DNA from: Arachnia sp052089385
Lineage (GTDB): Bacteria; Actinomycetota; Actinomycetes; Propionibacteriales; Propionibacteriaceae
Assembly (NCBI GenBank): GCA_052089385.1
Contig: JBQCZU010000002.1
Coordinates: 1-64,000 of the forward strand
Direction of reading: 5' to 3'
Length of the DNA: 64,000 nt
Shown here piece after piece: positions 23,636 to 32,224 of this stretch. A model generated the notes under the pieces. That model was not told where the DNA came from. It made no database searches and saw only the letters and a list, made by a program, of their open reading frames with translations. Made by a program: the position numbers and the translations under genes. How positions within the stretch are numbered: position 1 is the stretch's first letter; the number at the start of each line of letters is the position of its first letter.

Positions 23636-26406
23636 CCACCCCAACCCCTGAATTGCATCCCGATGTAGCCGAGTTCTCCCGCGACTACCCATTTGGGCTC
23701 GACCCGTATCAGGTGCAGGGCTGTGAGGCCCTGGCCGAGGGTCATGGCGTGCTGGTGGCCGCACCGACGGGTGCCGGTAAAACCGTGGTGGGTGAGTTTG
23801 CTGTGTGGACAGCCATTCAACAGTCGCGCAAATGCTTCTACACCACGCCGATCAAGGCTCTGAGCAACCAGAAGTATCGCGACCTGGTCGATATTTGGGG
23901 CTCGGAGCGGGTGGGTCTGCTCACCGGTGACAGCTCCATCAACCCCGAGGCGCAGATCGTGGTGATGACCACCGAGGTGCTGCGCAACATGATCTATGCG
24001 GGATCCACCACGTTGAACAACCTGGGGTTCGTGGTCATGGATGAGGTGCACTACCTCGCCGATCGCTTCCGCGGCGCCGTCTGGGAGGAGGTCATCCTGG
24101 GGCTGGCGCCCTCCGTTGCGATCATCGCGTTGTCCGCCACCGTGAGCAATGTGGAGGACTTCGGTGAATGGTTGCGCACTGTTCGCGGCGAGTTTCGGGT
24201 GGTGGTCTCAGAGCGTCGACCCGTGCCGCTGTTCCAGCAGGTGATGGTGGGCCGGAAACTACTCGACCTCTTCGACGGGGTGGCCCCCACAGCCCAGGAA
24301 CTGCCGGACGCGCGGGCAGCGCGGGTGAACAAGGAACTCCTGCGGGTCAGCAAGGGCGAGGCCAGCCAGGTGCGCGATGATTCACGTCGCCCCCGCGGTC
24401 GCTCAGGGAAGGGCAAACCCCAGGGCGGGGGCCGCGGCTCAGGTCAGTACGGCGGCGCCACCCATCCACGCTTCGCCACGAAGCCAACGCGTCGCGATGA
24501 CATGGCGCGGGTCCTCTCCCAGTCGGAGCTTTTGCCCGCCATCGTCTTCATCTTCTCCCGAGTGGGCTGTGATGCGGCGGTCCAGCAACTGCTCCATTCA
24601 GGGGTGCAGCTCACCAACCGGGCCGAGGCACAGGCGCTCGGGGAAATCGCTGACAAACACACGGCGGGACTCTCATTGGCCGACCTCGACGCGCTTCGCT
24701 ACGAGGATTTCCGGTTCGCTCTGTGCTCCGGGATCGCGGCCCACCATGCCGGAGTGCTACCAGCGTTCAAGGCCATCGTGGAGGAGGGATTCACCACCGG
24801 GGCATTGAAACTGGTCTTCGCCACCGAGACCCTCGCCCTGGGAATCAACATGCCGGCGCGCACCGTCGTGCTGGAAAAGCTCGTGAAGTACAACGGCGAA
24901 GCCCACGTGGACATCACTCCGGGGGAGTACACGCAGCTCACGGGCCGGGCCGGGCGACGCGGCATCGACGTGGAGGGCCACGCCGTGGTGCTGTGGCAGT
25001 CCGGGATGGACCCCCGGGCTGTGGCCGGGCTCGCATCCCGACGCACGTACCCGCTGCGTTCCAGCTTCGCGCCCAGCTACAACATGGCGGTGAACCTGAC
25101 TGCCACCCTGGGCCGTGTCCGCGCACGTGACCTGCTGAACCAGAGCTTCGCACAGTTCCAGACGGACAAATCCGTGGTCACCTCCGCCCGGGTGGGACGC
25201 CGGGCGGCGGACGAGCTGAAGGATGTGCACGCGGCCATCGAATGCCATTTGGGCGACTTCATGTCCTACGCCGTGTTGCGCGACGAGGTCTCCGGACTGG
25301 AAGCCAGCAGCGCAAAGCAACGCCGTGCACAGCGTGCTGGCGACATTGCGGATGCTGTCGGGACGTTGATGCCCGGAGACATCATCCATGTGGATCGACA
25401 GGGCTGGAGCGTGGTGCTGGGCATTGGGCAGAAGGCACAGCGGGATTCGGTGCCATGGGTGCAGGTGATTTCCCGTGACCACACGGTGTTGCGGTTGCAG
25501 CCCCATGACCTGACGAGTCCGCCCACGCCGGTGGGGCGGGTACGGGTGCCGCGCCGATTCAGCGTGCGGGACCGCACGGAGCGTCGCGCTCTGCTCTCGG
25601 CCATGTCCAACAAGCTGGAGCACCTCGATCCGGAGACGCCGGAGAATCGTGTTGCACCCACTGACGAGGCGCACATGCAGCGGATCGCCCAGTTGCGACA
25701 CGAGCTGAAGAACCATCCCTGTCACGCCTGTGAGGACAGGGAAATCCATGCGGTTGCCGCGGCCCGCATGATCCGACTGGATCGGGATCGTCGCAAGAGC
25801 GAGGCTGACATCGCCACCCGGACCAACTCGCTCGGCATGCAGTTCGACCGAGTCTGCGGTGTCCTGGAGGAGCTGGGGTACCTCGACGGCGATGAGCTGA
25901 CCGATGCCGGGCGCATGTTGCGTCGGATCTACAACGAGCTGGACCTGGTGGCAGCCGAGTGCATCCGTCGCGACGTCTTTGCTGGCCTGGATGCGCCAGA
26001 GATGGCCGCTGTGATCTCCACAATGCTCTACGAATCACGACCCACACGGGAAATGCGCAGCCCTCGCATGCCCAATGCTGCAAGCGAACGCGCCCAGTCC
26101 GATCTCCGGCAGGTGTGGCGTGAGGTGGGGCTGTTGGAGCGCAAGCACCGCCGCGACCGTGGACGCGAGCCCGATATCGGTTTTGCCGAAGTGGCCTGGC
26201 GGTGGTCGAGCGGACAGGAACTCGCCAAGGTACTGGCTCACGGGCAGCTCTCCGCGGGCGATTTCGTGCGCTGGGTGCGCCAAGTGGTGGACTTTGCAGG
26301 ACAGTTGGCCCGGGCCGCCGGCCCCGGTGATCTGCGCCGAACCTGTCTCGAAGTGGTTGACTCCATGCGACGAGGCGTCGTTGACGCGGATATCGAAGAG
26401 GACTGA
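23632..26406 (+). CDS. helY: Ski2/Mtr4-like DExH RNA helicase HelY
   Basis: 924 residues. Motif I APTGAGKT is at 44-51, motif II DEVHYL near 140, motif III SATVSN, and the second RecA domain carries TLALGINMPARTVV and QLTGRAGRRGID (motif VI). The C-terminal third matches the DSHCT-type helical domain of exosome helicases. Residues about 243-275 form a Gly/Arg-rich insert (RPRGRSGKGKPQGGGRGSGQ) between the RecA domains. Linkage to tatC is standard in actinobacteria. A role in RNA processing or decay is inferred from family. Confidence 0.94.
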   Translation: MTTPTPELHPDVAEFSRDYPFGLDPYQVQGCEALAEGHGVLVAAPTGAGKTVVGEFAVWTAIQQSRKCFYTTPIKALSNQKYRDLVDIWGSERVGLLTGDSSINPEAQIVVMTTEVLRNMIYAGSTTLNNLGFVVMDEVHYLADRFRGAVWEEVILGLAPSVAIIALSATVSNVEDFGEWLRTVRGEFRVVVSERRPVPLFQQVMVGRKLLDLFDGVAPTAQELPDARAARVNKELLRVSKGEASQVRDDSRRPRGRSGKGKPQGGGRGSGQYGGATHPRFATKPTRRDDMARVLSQSELLPAIVFIFSRVGCDAAVQQLLHSGVQLTNRAEAQALGEIADKHTAGLSLADLDALRYEDFRFALCSGIAAHHAGVLPAFKAIVEEGFTTGALKLVFATETLALGINMPARTVVLEKLVKYNGEAHVDITPGEYTQLTGRAGRRGIDVEGHAVVLWQSGMDPRAVAGLASRRTYPLRSSFAPSYNMAVNLTATLGRVRARDLLNQSFAQFQTDKSVVTSARVGRRAADELKDVHAAIECHLGDFMSYAVLRDEVSGLEASSAKQRRAQRAGDIADAVGTLMPGDIIHVDRQGWSVVLGIGQKAQRDSVPWVQVISRDHTVLRLQPHDLTSPPTPVGRVRVPRRFSVRDRTERRALLSAMSNKLEHLDPETPENRVAPTDEAHMQRIAQLRHELKNHPCHACEDREIHAVAAARMIRLDRDRRKSEADIATRTNSLGMQFDRVCGVLEELGYLDGDELTDAGRMLRRIYNELDLVAAECIRRDVFAGLDAPEMAAVISTMLYESRPTREMRSPRMPNAASERAQSDLRQVWREVGLLERKHRRDRGREPDIGFAEVAWRWSSGQELAKVLAHGQLSAGDFVRWVRQVVDFAGQLARAAGPGDLRRTCLEVVDSMRRGVVDADIEED

Positions 26407-26471
26407 GACACACACTCTCGCCCTGACGCCGGAGCAAACCTGGCTACGGCTCCCCATCTCTGCTCCTTCGC

Positions 26472-26477
26472 TAGGGT
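26472..26477 (+). promoter_or_regulatory. Leaderless -10 box TAGGGT for hisF
   Basis: TAGGGT is followed by 6 bases (TGGGGC) and ATG 26484. GGGG in the spacer is too near the start for a good ribosome site. Confidence 0.6.
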
Positions 26478-26483
26478 TGGGGC

Positions 26484-27245
26484 ATGGCCGTAGCACTGCG
26501 CGTGATTCCCTGTCTCGACGTTCATGGCGGCCGCGTCGTCAAGGGGGTCAACTTCGAAAACCTGCGAGATGCAGGAGACCCGGTGGAACTGGCTGCTGCC
26601 TACAGCGAAGCGGGCGCCGACGAACTGGTCTTCCTGGACATCTCCGCATCCTCCGATGGCAGGGCCACCACCCGCGACATGGTGTCGAGGTGTGCCGAAA
26701 CCGTACTGATACCCCTGACGGTGGGTGGCGGAGTGCGCCGGGTGGAGGATGTGGACGCGCTCCTGCGCTGTGGAGCAGACAAGGCCGGGATCAACACTGG
26801 AGCTCTTGACCGCCCCGATGTCATCAACGAGATCACGGCGCGGTTCGGCAACCAGGTACTCGTGCTCTCCCTCGACGCTCGCCGCGAGGAGGGCATGCCC
26901 TCAGGGTTCGGTGTGACCACCCATGGCGGACGCCGATCCGCAGGAAGGGATGCTGTGGAGTGGGCCCGCGACGCAGTCTCCAGAGGTGTGGGGGAGGTGT
27001 TGCTCAATTCCATGGATGCAGACGGCACCACGAGCGGCTTTGACATCGAGATGATCCGTGTCATCCGCGAGGTGGTTGACGTGCCGCTGATCGCCTCCGG
27101 TGGGGCGGGCACCGCCCAGCACTTCGTCGATGCAGCCGACGCCGGGGCTGACGCGGTTCTTGCCGCGAGCGTGTTCCACTACGGGACGCTCTCGGTTGCC
27201 GAAGTGAAGGAAGCGCTGCGCAGTGCAGGACACACGCTCCGATAG
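26484..27245 (+). CDS. hisF: Imidazole glycerol phosphate synthase cyclase subunit
   Basis: 253 residues, a complete (beta/alpha)8 barrel. The catalytic aspartates are Asp12 (VIPCLDVHGGRVVKGVNF) and Asp131 (VLSLDARREEG). The phosphate-binding loops VGGGVRRVED and IASGGAGT are intact. With HisH it converts PRFAR and glutamine-derived ammonia to IGP and AICAR in histidine synthesis. Here it is alone, without hisH or hisA next to it, and has its own leaderless promoter. Confidence 0.97.
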   Translation: MAVALRVIPCLDVHGGRVVKGVNFENLRDAGDPVELAAAYSEAGADELVFLDISASSDGRATTRDMVSRCAETVLIPLTVGGGVRRVEDVDALLRCGADKAGINTGALDRPDVINEITARFGNQVLVLSLDARREEGMPSGFGVTTHGGRRSAGRDAVEWARDAVSRGVGEVLLNSMDADGTTSGFDIEMIRVIREVVDVPLIASGGAGTAQHFVDAADAGADAVLAASVFHYGTLSVAEVKEALRSAGHTLR

Positions 27246-27304
27246 CTGCCCGCAGTTCTGCCACCCCTCACGAGATCGCTACCTGAAAGGTCCTGAAGCA
27301 CATC

Positions 27305-27709
27305 ATGACTGACTGTCTGTTCTGCAAAATCATTATCGGTGAAATACCCTCGAAGCAGGTCTGTGCTGATGACAAAGCCTTCGCGTTCCTCGATGTGGAA
27401 CCCTGGCAGGAGGGGCACACACTCGTGGTCCCGCGACGACACGTCGAACATGCCGTCGCCGATTCATGTGTTCTGGCTGAGGTGGCGCCGCTGGTGAAGA
27501 CGGTGAGTGAACTCCTGACGGAACGGCTTGGCGCGACGGGATTCAACGTGTTGACCAATGTCGGTTCGGATTCGGGCCAAGCGGTGTTCCATGCCCATAT
27601 CCACGTTCTGCCCCGCCATGCTTCTTCACCGGGGATCAGCAACATGCGCGGGGAGATCCACAGGGACCTGGATGAGGTGCATGCCCTCCTGACAGGCGGG
27701 GAGGCGTGA
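27305..27709 (+). CDS. HIT-family nucleotide hydrolase
   Basis: 134 residues. The histidine triad HAHIHV is at 96-101 with the catalytic His98, and a CLFCKI zinc-type pair lies at the N-terminus, as in Hint-type purine-nucleoside phosphoramidases. Other family marks are FLDVEPWQEGHTLVVPRRH and NVGSDSGQAVFH. The exact substrate is not visible. The ATG lies 60 bases after hisF and may share its transcript. Confidence 0.93.
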   Translation: MTDCLFCKIIIGEIPSKQVCADDKAFAFLDVEPWQEGHTLVVPRRHVEHAVADSCVLAEVAPLVKTVSELLTERLGATGFNVLTNVGSDSGQAVFHAHIHVLPRHASSPGISNMRGEIHRDLDEVHALLTGGEA

Positions 27710-27846
27710 AGCCGTTGCATGTGATGCGTCTGGCCTTTCCGGGGAACTTTGGGGGTCGCTTCTGGTGCTGGACGGGTATATTCACTACCTCTTGTGGTTG
27801 ACTGGCCAGTTCGAAAACGACTCGTCACATCGAACATTGGAGAATC

Positions 27847-28341
27847 ATGAAGGCCACCAGGATTGTCGGAGTGTTGTCACTCATCGCGGGACTCATCATG
27901 ATCGTCGCCGGATCCATCACCTATGTCATGGTCAGCCAGCAACTCTCGGATGAGAACATCACCGTGCCCGGGGATGCAGCATTCCTTGCAGGCGACAAGG
28001 TGGATGGGCCCTTCTCCGCCTACTCGCAGGCGGATACCATCAACAAGCATGCGCTGGAGGGCTCGGAGGGCAGGACCTACGCCGAGTTGGGTGCACTGGC
28101 CAGCGAAGCGCGAGACGCCGGTGACGAAGAACTTGCAGCCTCGCTCACTGAAGCTCGCACAACGGTCATGACTGCCTCCTTCCTGCGCGCCTCGCTGTTC
28201 ACCTCGGTGCTGGCTTTTGGTGTTTCCGCACTGGTCATCGGACTCGGCCTGATGTTCGGCTTCATCGGCTGGGCGCTGATGAGCATCCGACCGGTCGTCA
28301 CCGGAAACTCGGGCGCGACGCCGGAGCACGCAGCGCTCTGA
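27847..28341 (+). CDS. Two-pass membrane protein of unknown function
   Basis: 164 residues. A membrane helix at 8-33 (VGVLSLIAGLIMIVAGSITY), an external or periplasmic domain of about 85 residues rich in Asp, Glu and Ala, and a second long hydrophobic stretch at 110-150 (FTSVLAFGVSALVIGLGLMF). Such proteins are often labelled 'aromatic ring-opening dioxygenase LigA' in actinobacteria, but no catalytic residue supports that. ATG has GGAG five bases upstream. Function unknown. Confidence 0.8.
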   Translation: MKATRIVGVLSLIAGLIMIVAGSITYVMVSQQLSDENITVPGDAAFLAGDKVDGPFSAYSQADTINKHALEGSEGRTYAELGALASEARDAGDEELAASLTEARTTVMTASFLRASLFTSVLAFGVSALVIGLGLMFGFIGWALMSIRPVVTGNSGATPEHAAL

Positions 28342-28417
28342 TTGGGATGGCTCATGGGGCGGGTCGGACCATTTCAGGTCCGGCCCGTCTCACCATGTAG
28401 GACGGGGCATCCACTTC

Positions 28418-28447
28418 TTGACATCGCGGTGGAATCTGGGCGACTCT
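28418..28447 (+). promoter_or_regulatory. Putative ilv operon promoter
   Basis: A perfect -35 TTGACA (28418-28423), an 18-base spacer and the hexamer GACTCT (28442-28447), which keeps the A2 and T6 of a -10. Six bases later is GTG 28454, so the leader peptide would be leaderless. Confidence 0.55.
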
Positions 28448-28453
28448 TGGCAT

Positions 28454-28486
28454 GTGATCACAGCTCAGCTTCTCGTAATTTACTGA
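28454..28486 (+). CDS. ilv leader peptide (MITAQLLVIY)
   Basis: A ten-codon reading frame, GTG start, TGA stop, encoding MITAQLLVIY. Leu-Leu-Val-Ile are consecutive, exactly the three branched-chain amino acids made by the operon it precedes. Stalling at those codons when charged tRNAs are scarce is the classic attenuation mechanism, known for ilvBNC of Corynebacterium. It is followed at once by a 10-bp hairpin and a U-tract terminator. No ribosome site precedes it, fitting a leaderless start. Translation is inferred, not seen. Confidence 0.7.
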   Translation: MITAQLLVIY

Positions 28487-28552
28487 AGCGTTTCGCCGCA
28501 GCAACTCCAGCGAAACGCTCCCTCGCGTGCCATCCGGCGCCGGGGGTTTTTT
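28487..28552 (+). terminator. Attenuator region upstream of ilvB
   Basis: Arms 28487-28496 (agcgtttcgc) and 28510-28519 pair perfectly over 10 bp, with a 13-base loop. Downstream a GC-rich segment (CCGGCGCCGGGGG) runs into six T residues at 28547-28552. The second stem could use bases from the right arm of the first, making them alternatives. The order leader peptide, hairpin, U-tract, structural gene is that of a transcription attenuator. Confidence 0.7.
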
Positions 28553-28592
28553 GTTGGCCGAGATCACGCCCATGACCCGAAGGGAGAGCAAC

Positions 28593-30335
28593 ATGTCGGA
28601 TACCGACAACCAGATGCTGACAGGCGCGCAAGCGCTCGTCGAATCTCTTGAACGAGTCGGGGTCGAGGTAATGTTCGGCATCCCCGGGGGCGCCATTCTT
28701 CCGGCGTACGACCCGCTCTACGACAGCAGCATCCGTCACATCCTGGTGCGACACGAGCAGGGTGCAGGGCATGCCGCTGAGGGCTATGCCATGGCCACGG
28801 GGAAAGTGGGAGTGTGCATCGCCACATCCGGACCGGGCGCCACCAACCTCGTAACTCCCATCGGCAACGCCTACATGGACTCGACGCCGCTTGTGGCAAT
28901 CACGGGGCAGGTGAATTCCACCTCGATCGGCACCGACGCCTTCCAGGAGGCTGACATCCGGGGAATCGTGATGCCCATCACGAAGCACAGCTTCCTCATC
29001 AAGCGTACGGCGGATATTCCGCTGGCCATCCGCGAGGCGTTCCACATCGCCTCCACCGGTCGTCCGGGACCCGTCCTCGTGGACATCGCCAAGGATGCCC
29101 TCTCCGCGTCGGCCCCATTCGTGTGGCCCACGGAACTGGACCTGCCCGGCTACAAACCGACGACGAAGCCGCACATCAAGCAGATCAGAGCGGCCGCGAA
29201 GATGATCCTGGCGGCGAAGAAGCCTGTCCTCTACATCGGCGGCGGTGTGATCGGTGCCCGTGCGCACGCGGAATTGGCGGAGCTCGTCGAGCGGACACAA
29301 ATCCCGGTTGTGACGACGCTCATGGCCAGAGGCGTTCTCCCGGACTCCTGCGAATTGAACATGGGCATGCCCGGCATGCACGGAACCATTGCAGCTGTCG
29401 GAGCGTTGCAGAAGGCCGATCTGTTGATCGCCATCGGTACCCGCTTCGACGATCGGGTGACCGGCAAGCTCGACAGCTTTGCCCCGCACGCCAAAATCAT
29501 TCACGCTGACATCGACCCAGCCGAGATCGGCAAGAACAAGGCGGTCGATGTCCCCATCGTCGGCGACTGCAAGGAAACGATGCGGTTGCTCAATGAAGAA
29601 CTGACCGGGTCGGATCCGCCAGCGATCGATCCGTGGCGCACGTTGCTCACGGGCATGCGCGCCAAGTACCAGCCCAACTGGGATGAAGCGCCGGATGGCC
29701 GTCTTTCTCCGCAGGAAGTCATTCAGAGGATCGGGGAACTCAGCCCGCCGGACACCATCTATGCCACGGGAGTGGGTCAACACCAGATGTGGTCCGCTCA
29801 CTACCTGCCGCACGAGCTGCCCAACAAGTGGTTGAACTCCGGAGGCGCCGGCACGATGGGCTTCTGCGTTCCAGCCGCCATGGGCGCCAAGGTGGCCTGC
29901 CCCGAAACCACGGTGTGGGGCATCGACGGCGACGGGTGTTTCCAGATGACCAACCAGGAACTCGTCACCTGTGCACTGAACAACATTCCCATCAAGATCG
30001 CAGTGATCAACAACCACGCGCTCGGAATGGTGCGCCAGTGGCAGAGTCTGTTCTACAACGAGCGGTACTCCAACACTGACCTCCACACCGAATCCATCCC
30101 GAACTTCCAGATGCTGGCCGAGGCCATGGGGTGCGTCGGGCTGAAGGCCACCAACGAGGAAGAGATGGAGGTTGCCATCAAACGGGCGCTGGAAATCAAT
30201 GATCGCCCCGTCGTGGTGGAGTTCGTCGTCCACAAGGACGCGATGGTGTGGCCCATGGTCTCTGCAGGCACCAGCAATGACGAGATTCAAGTGGCCCGCG
30301 ACATGGCCCCCAACTGGGAAGAGGAGTTGCTGTGA
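28593..30335 (+). CDS. ilvB: Acetolactate synthase large subunit
   Basis: 580 residues. A thiamine-diphosphate enzyme making acetolactate or acetohydroxybutyrate, the first shared step to Val, Leu and Ile. Family signs: GIPGGAILPAYDPLYDS, the catalytic Glu in RHEQGAGHAAEGYA, the FAD-type central domain (GTRFDDRVTGKLDSFAP) and the ThDP/Mg motif GDGCFQMTNQELVTCALNN. ATG 28593 is preceded by AGGGAGA; two earlier in-frame starts lie in the leader and are rejected. It overlaps ilvN by GTGA. Confidence 0.98.
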   Translation: MSDTDNQMLTGAQALVESLERVGVEVMFGIPGGAILPAYDPLYDSSIRHILVRHEQGAGHAAEGYAMATGKVGVCIATSGPGATNLVTPIGNAYMDSTPLVAITGQVNSTSIGTDAFQEADIRGIVMPITKHSFLIKRTADIPLAIREAFHIASTGRPGPVLVDIAKDALSASAPFVWPTELDLPGYKPTTKPHIKQIRAAAKMILAAKKPVLYIGGGVIGARAHAELAELVERTQIPVVTTLMARGVLPDSCELNMGMPGMHGTIAAVGALQKADLLIAIGTRFDDRVTGKLDSFAPHAKIIHADIDPAEIGKNKAVDVPIVGDCKETMRLLNEELTGSDPPAIDPWRTLLTGMRAKYQPNWDEAPDGRLSPQEVIQRIGELSPPDTIYATGVGQHQMWSAHYLPHELPNKWLNSGGAGTMGFCVPAAMGAKVACPETTVWGIDGDGCFQMTNQELVTCALNNIPIKIAVINNHALGMVRQWQSLFYNERYSNTDLHTESIPNFQMLAEAMGCVGLKATNEEEMEVAIKRALEINDRPVVVEFVVHKDAMVWPMVSAGTSNDEIQVARDMAPNWEEELL

Positions 30336-30838
30336 GCACCCACACGCTGAGCGTTCTGGTCTCCAACAAACCAGGCGTCCTGACACGTATCGCGGCTCTG
30401 TTCTCCCGCCGTGGATTCAATATCGAGTCCTTGGCCGTCGGGCCCACCGAACGGCCGGAGATCAGCCGGATGACCGTGGTGGCCAACGCAGAGGATGGGG
30501 CAGCGCTCGAGCAAATCGTCAAGCAGCTGAACAAGCTCATCGAGGTGCGCAAGGTGCTCGAACTCGGGCCGAACACTGTGCGCCGCGAGATGGTGCTCGT
30601 GAAGGTCAAGGCGGATGTGCAGAGCCGCAGTCAGATCATCGACGTCGTCAGCCTGTTCCGCGGGAAGGCTGTGGACGTCTCGGCCGAGTCCATCACCATT
30701 GAGGCCACCGGCAGCAGCGAGAAGCTGGCGGCACTGCTGGAAATGTTGTCCCCCCACGGCATCCAGGAGCTCGTCCAGTCCGGACAGGTCGCACTGGGGC
30801 GCGGGGCAAAAACACTGAGCGAACACCGTTCGAAATAG
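30332..30838 (+). CDS. ilvN: Acetolactate synthase small regulatory subunit
   Basis: 168 residues. An N-terminal ACT domain (LSVLVSNKPGVLTRIAALFS, FNIESLAVGPTERPEISRMT) binds valine for feedback control; a second ACT-like domain follows. It activates IlvB and confers feedback inhibition. The GTG start overlaps the ilvB stop. The 127-base gap before ilvC contains short GC-rich inverted repeats but no convincing terminator. Confidence 0.97.
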   Translation: MSTHTLSVLVSNKPGVLTRIAALFSRRGFNIESLAVGPTERPEISRMTVVANAEDGAALEQIVKQLNKLIEVRKVLELGPNTVRREMVLVKVKADVQSRSQIIDVVSLFRGKAVDVSAESITIEATGSSEKLAALLEMLSPHGIQELVQSGQVALGRGAKTLSEHRSK

Positions 30839-30965
30839 TCCTTCCCGGGGGCTTGCTCCCGACACCTCGAAAAAGTTCACCACGCAGCACGGGGGAGACA
30901 CCCCGCGAAGCACCGGGTGGTTCCCCAACACTGTGGGTGCCCACTACACAAGGAGAAACTGAAAC

Positions 30966-31997
30966 ATGGCAGCAGAGATGTTCTACGATTCCGACGCTGA
31001 TCTGTCGATCATTCAGGATCGACAGGTTGCGGTCATCGGCTACGGCTCGCAGGGCCACGCCCATGCACTGAGCCTTCGTGACTCGGGTGTGGACGTCCGC
31101 GTCGGCCTGCGTCCCGGAAGCCCGTCGGCCGCCAAGGCCGAAGCCGAGGGTCTGCGCGTGGTCCCCGTCGCACAGGCTGTCGAGGAAGCAGATCTCATCA
31201 TGATCCTGGCTCCCGACCAGGTGCAGCGGACCGTGTACGCAGAGGACATCGAGCCGCACCTCGCCGCCGGCGATGCGCTCTTCTTCGCGCATGGGTTCAA
31301 CATCCGCTTCGGCTACATCACACCGCCTGAGGGCGTCGACGTCTGCATGGTCGCGCCCAAGGGACCTGGCCACCTGGTGCGTCGCGAGTACGCCAACGGT
31401 CGAGGCGTGCCCGCCATCCTCGCCGTCGAAGTGGATGCCTCCGGCAACGCGTGGCCCCTTGCACTGAGCTATGCCAAGGCCATCGGCGCACTGCGCGCGG
31501 GCGGCATCAAGACCACCTTCACCGAGGAGACCGAGACCGACCTCTTCGGTGAACAGGCTGTGCTCTGTGGCGGCGCCTCCGCGCTGGTGCAGGCCGGCTT
31601 CGAGGTCCTGACGGAGGCCGGCTACCAGCCCGAAGTCGCGTACTTCGAGTGTCTGCATGAGCTCAAGCTCATCGTTGACCTCATGTACGAGGGGGGCATC
31701 GCCAAGCAGCGCTGGAGTGTCTCCGACACCGCCGAGTACGGCGACTACGTCTCCGGCCCGCGGGTCATCGACGCCCGCGTCAAGGAGAACATGAAGGCTG
31801 TCCTGGACGACGTCCGCAATGGCAACTTCGCCAAGCGCTTCATCGAGGACCAGGATGCGGGCGCTCTTGAGTTCAAGGAACTGCGGGCCAAGGGCGAGCA
31901 GCACCCGATCGAGGCCACGGGCCGGGAACTTCGCAAGCTCATGAGTTGGGTGGAGAAGTCCGACGCGGATTACGTGGAGGGTTCAGCCGCACGCTGA
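30966..31997 (+). CDS. ilvC: Ketol-acid reductoisomerase
   Basis: 343 residues, class I. The NADPH-binding loop VIGYGSQGHAHA (24-35) is typical, and the Mg-binding helix includes ETDLFGEQAVLCGG with later YFECLHELKLIVDLMYEGG. It catalyses isomerisation and reduction of acetolactate to dihydroxy-isovalerate. ATG has AAGGAG upstream (30950-30955). It completes the leader-ilvB-ilvN-ilvC operon; a 12-bp inverted repeat follows the stop. Confidence 0.98.
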   Translation: MAAEMFYDSDADLSIIQDRQVAVIGYGSQGHAHALSLRDSGVDVRVGLRPGSPSAAKAEAEGLRVVPVAQAVEEADLIMILAPDQVQRTVYAEDIEPHLAAGDALFFAHGFNIRFGYITPPEGVDVCMVAPKGPGHLVRREYANGRGVPAILAVEVDASGNAWPLALSYAKAIGALRAGGIKTTFTEETETDLFGEQAVLCGGASALVQAGFEVLTEAGYQPEVAYFECLHELKLIVDLMYEGGIAKQRWSVSDTAEYGDYVSGPRVIDARVKENMKAVLDDVRNGNFAKRFIEDQDAGALEFKELRAKGEQHPIEATGRELRKLMSWVEKSDADYVEGSAAR

Positions 31998-32013
31998 TCA
32001 TGTGCCGTGGTCA

Positions 32014-32050
32014 ACGAGAGGTCCCGGGACATAGTCCAGGGACCTCTCGT
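32014..32050. terminator. 12-bp inverted repeat after ilvC
   Basis: Arms 32014-32025 (acgagaggtccc) and 32039-32050 are perfectly complementary, with a 13-base loop. No U-tract follows, so it is either a U-less actinobacterial terminator or an mRNA-stabilising 3' hairpin. Confidence 0.65.
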
Positions 32051-32224
32051 CTGGGGAGAGGGGGCTGCGTGCAGCCGCCGCGGCTCCTCGGGGCGCCTGT
32101 CCCGCAGGCGCTTGGCAGGTTGAAATGTGAGGCCTGCAATCCTTTGTGATGAGGCGTGGATAGGGTGCTGGTGGCGCTCAACGACATGATTGACGGCCGA
32201 CCGATCCCCACACAAAGGTGAGAC

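Noticed and set aside
28458..30386. 642-residue minus-strand frame over ilvB
   Set aside because: Antisense to a clear acetolactate synthase; His/Arg-rich composition with no domain.
32171..32221. 16-codon frame ahead of the sugar epimerase
   Set aside because: It lies only 4 bases after a TAGGGT box (32161-32166), which does not fit the leaderless spacing seen elsewhere, and the epimerase has its own ribosome site.
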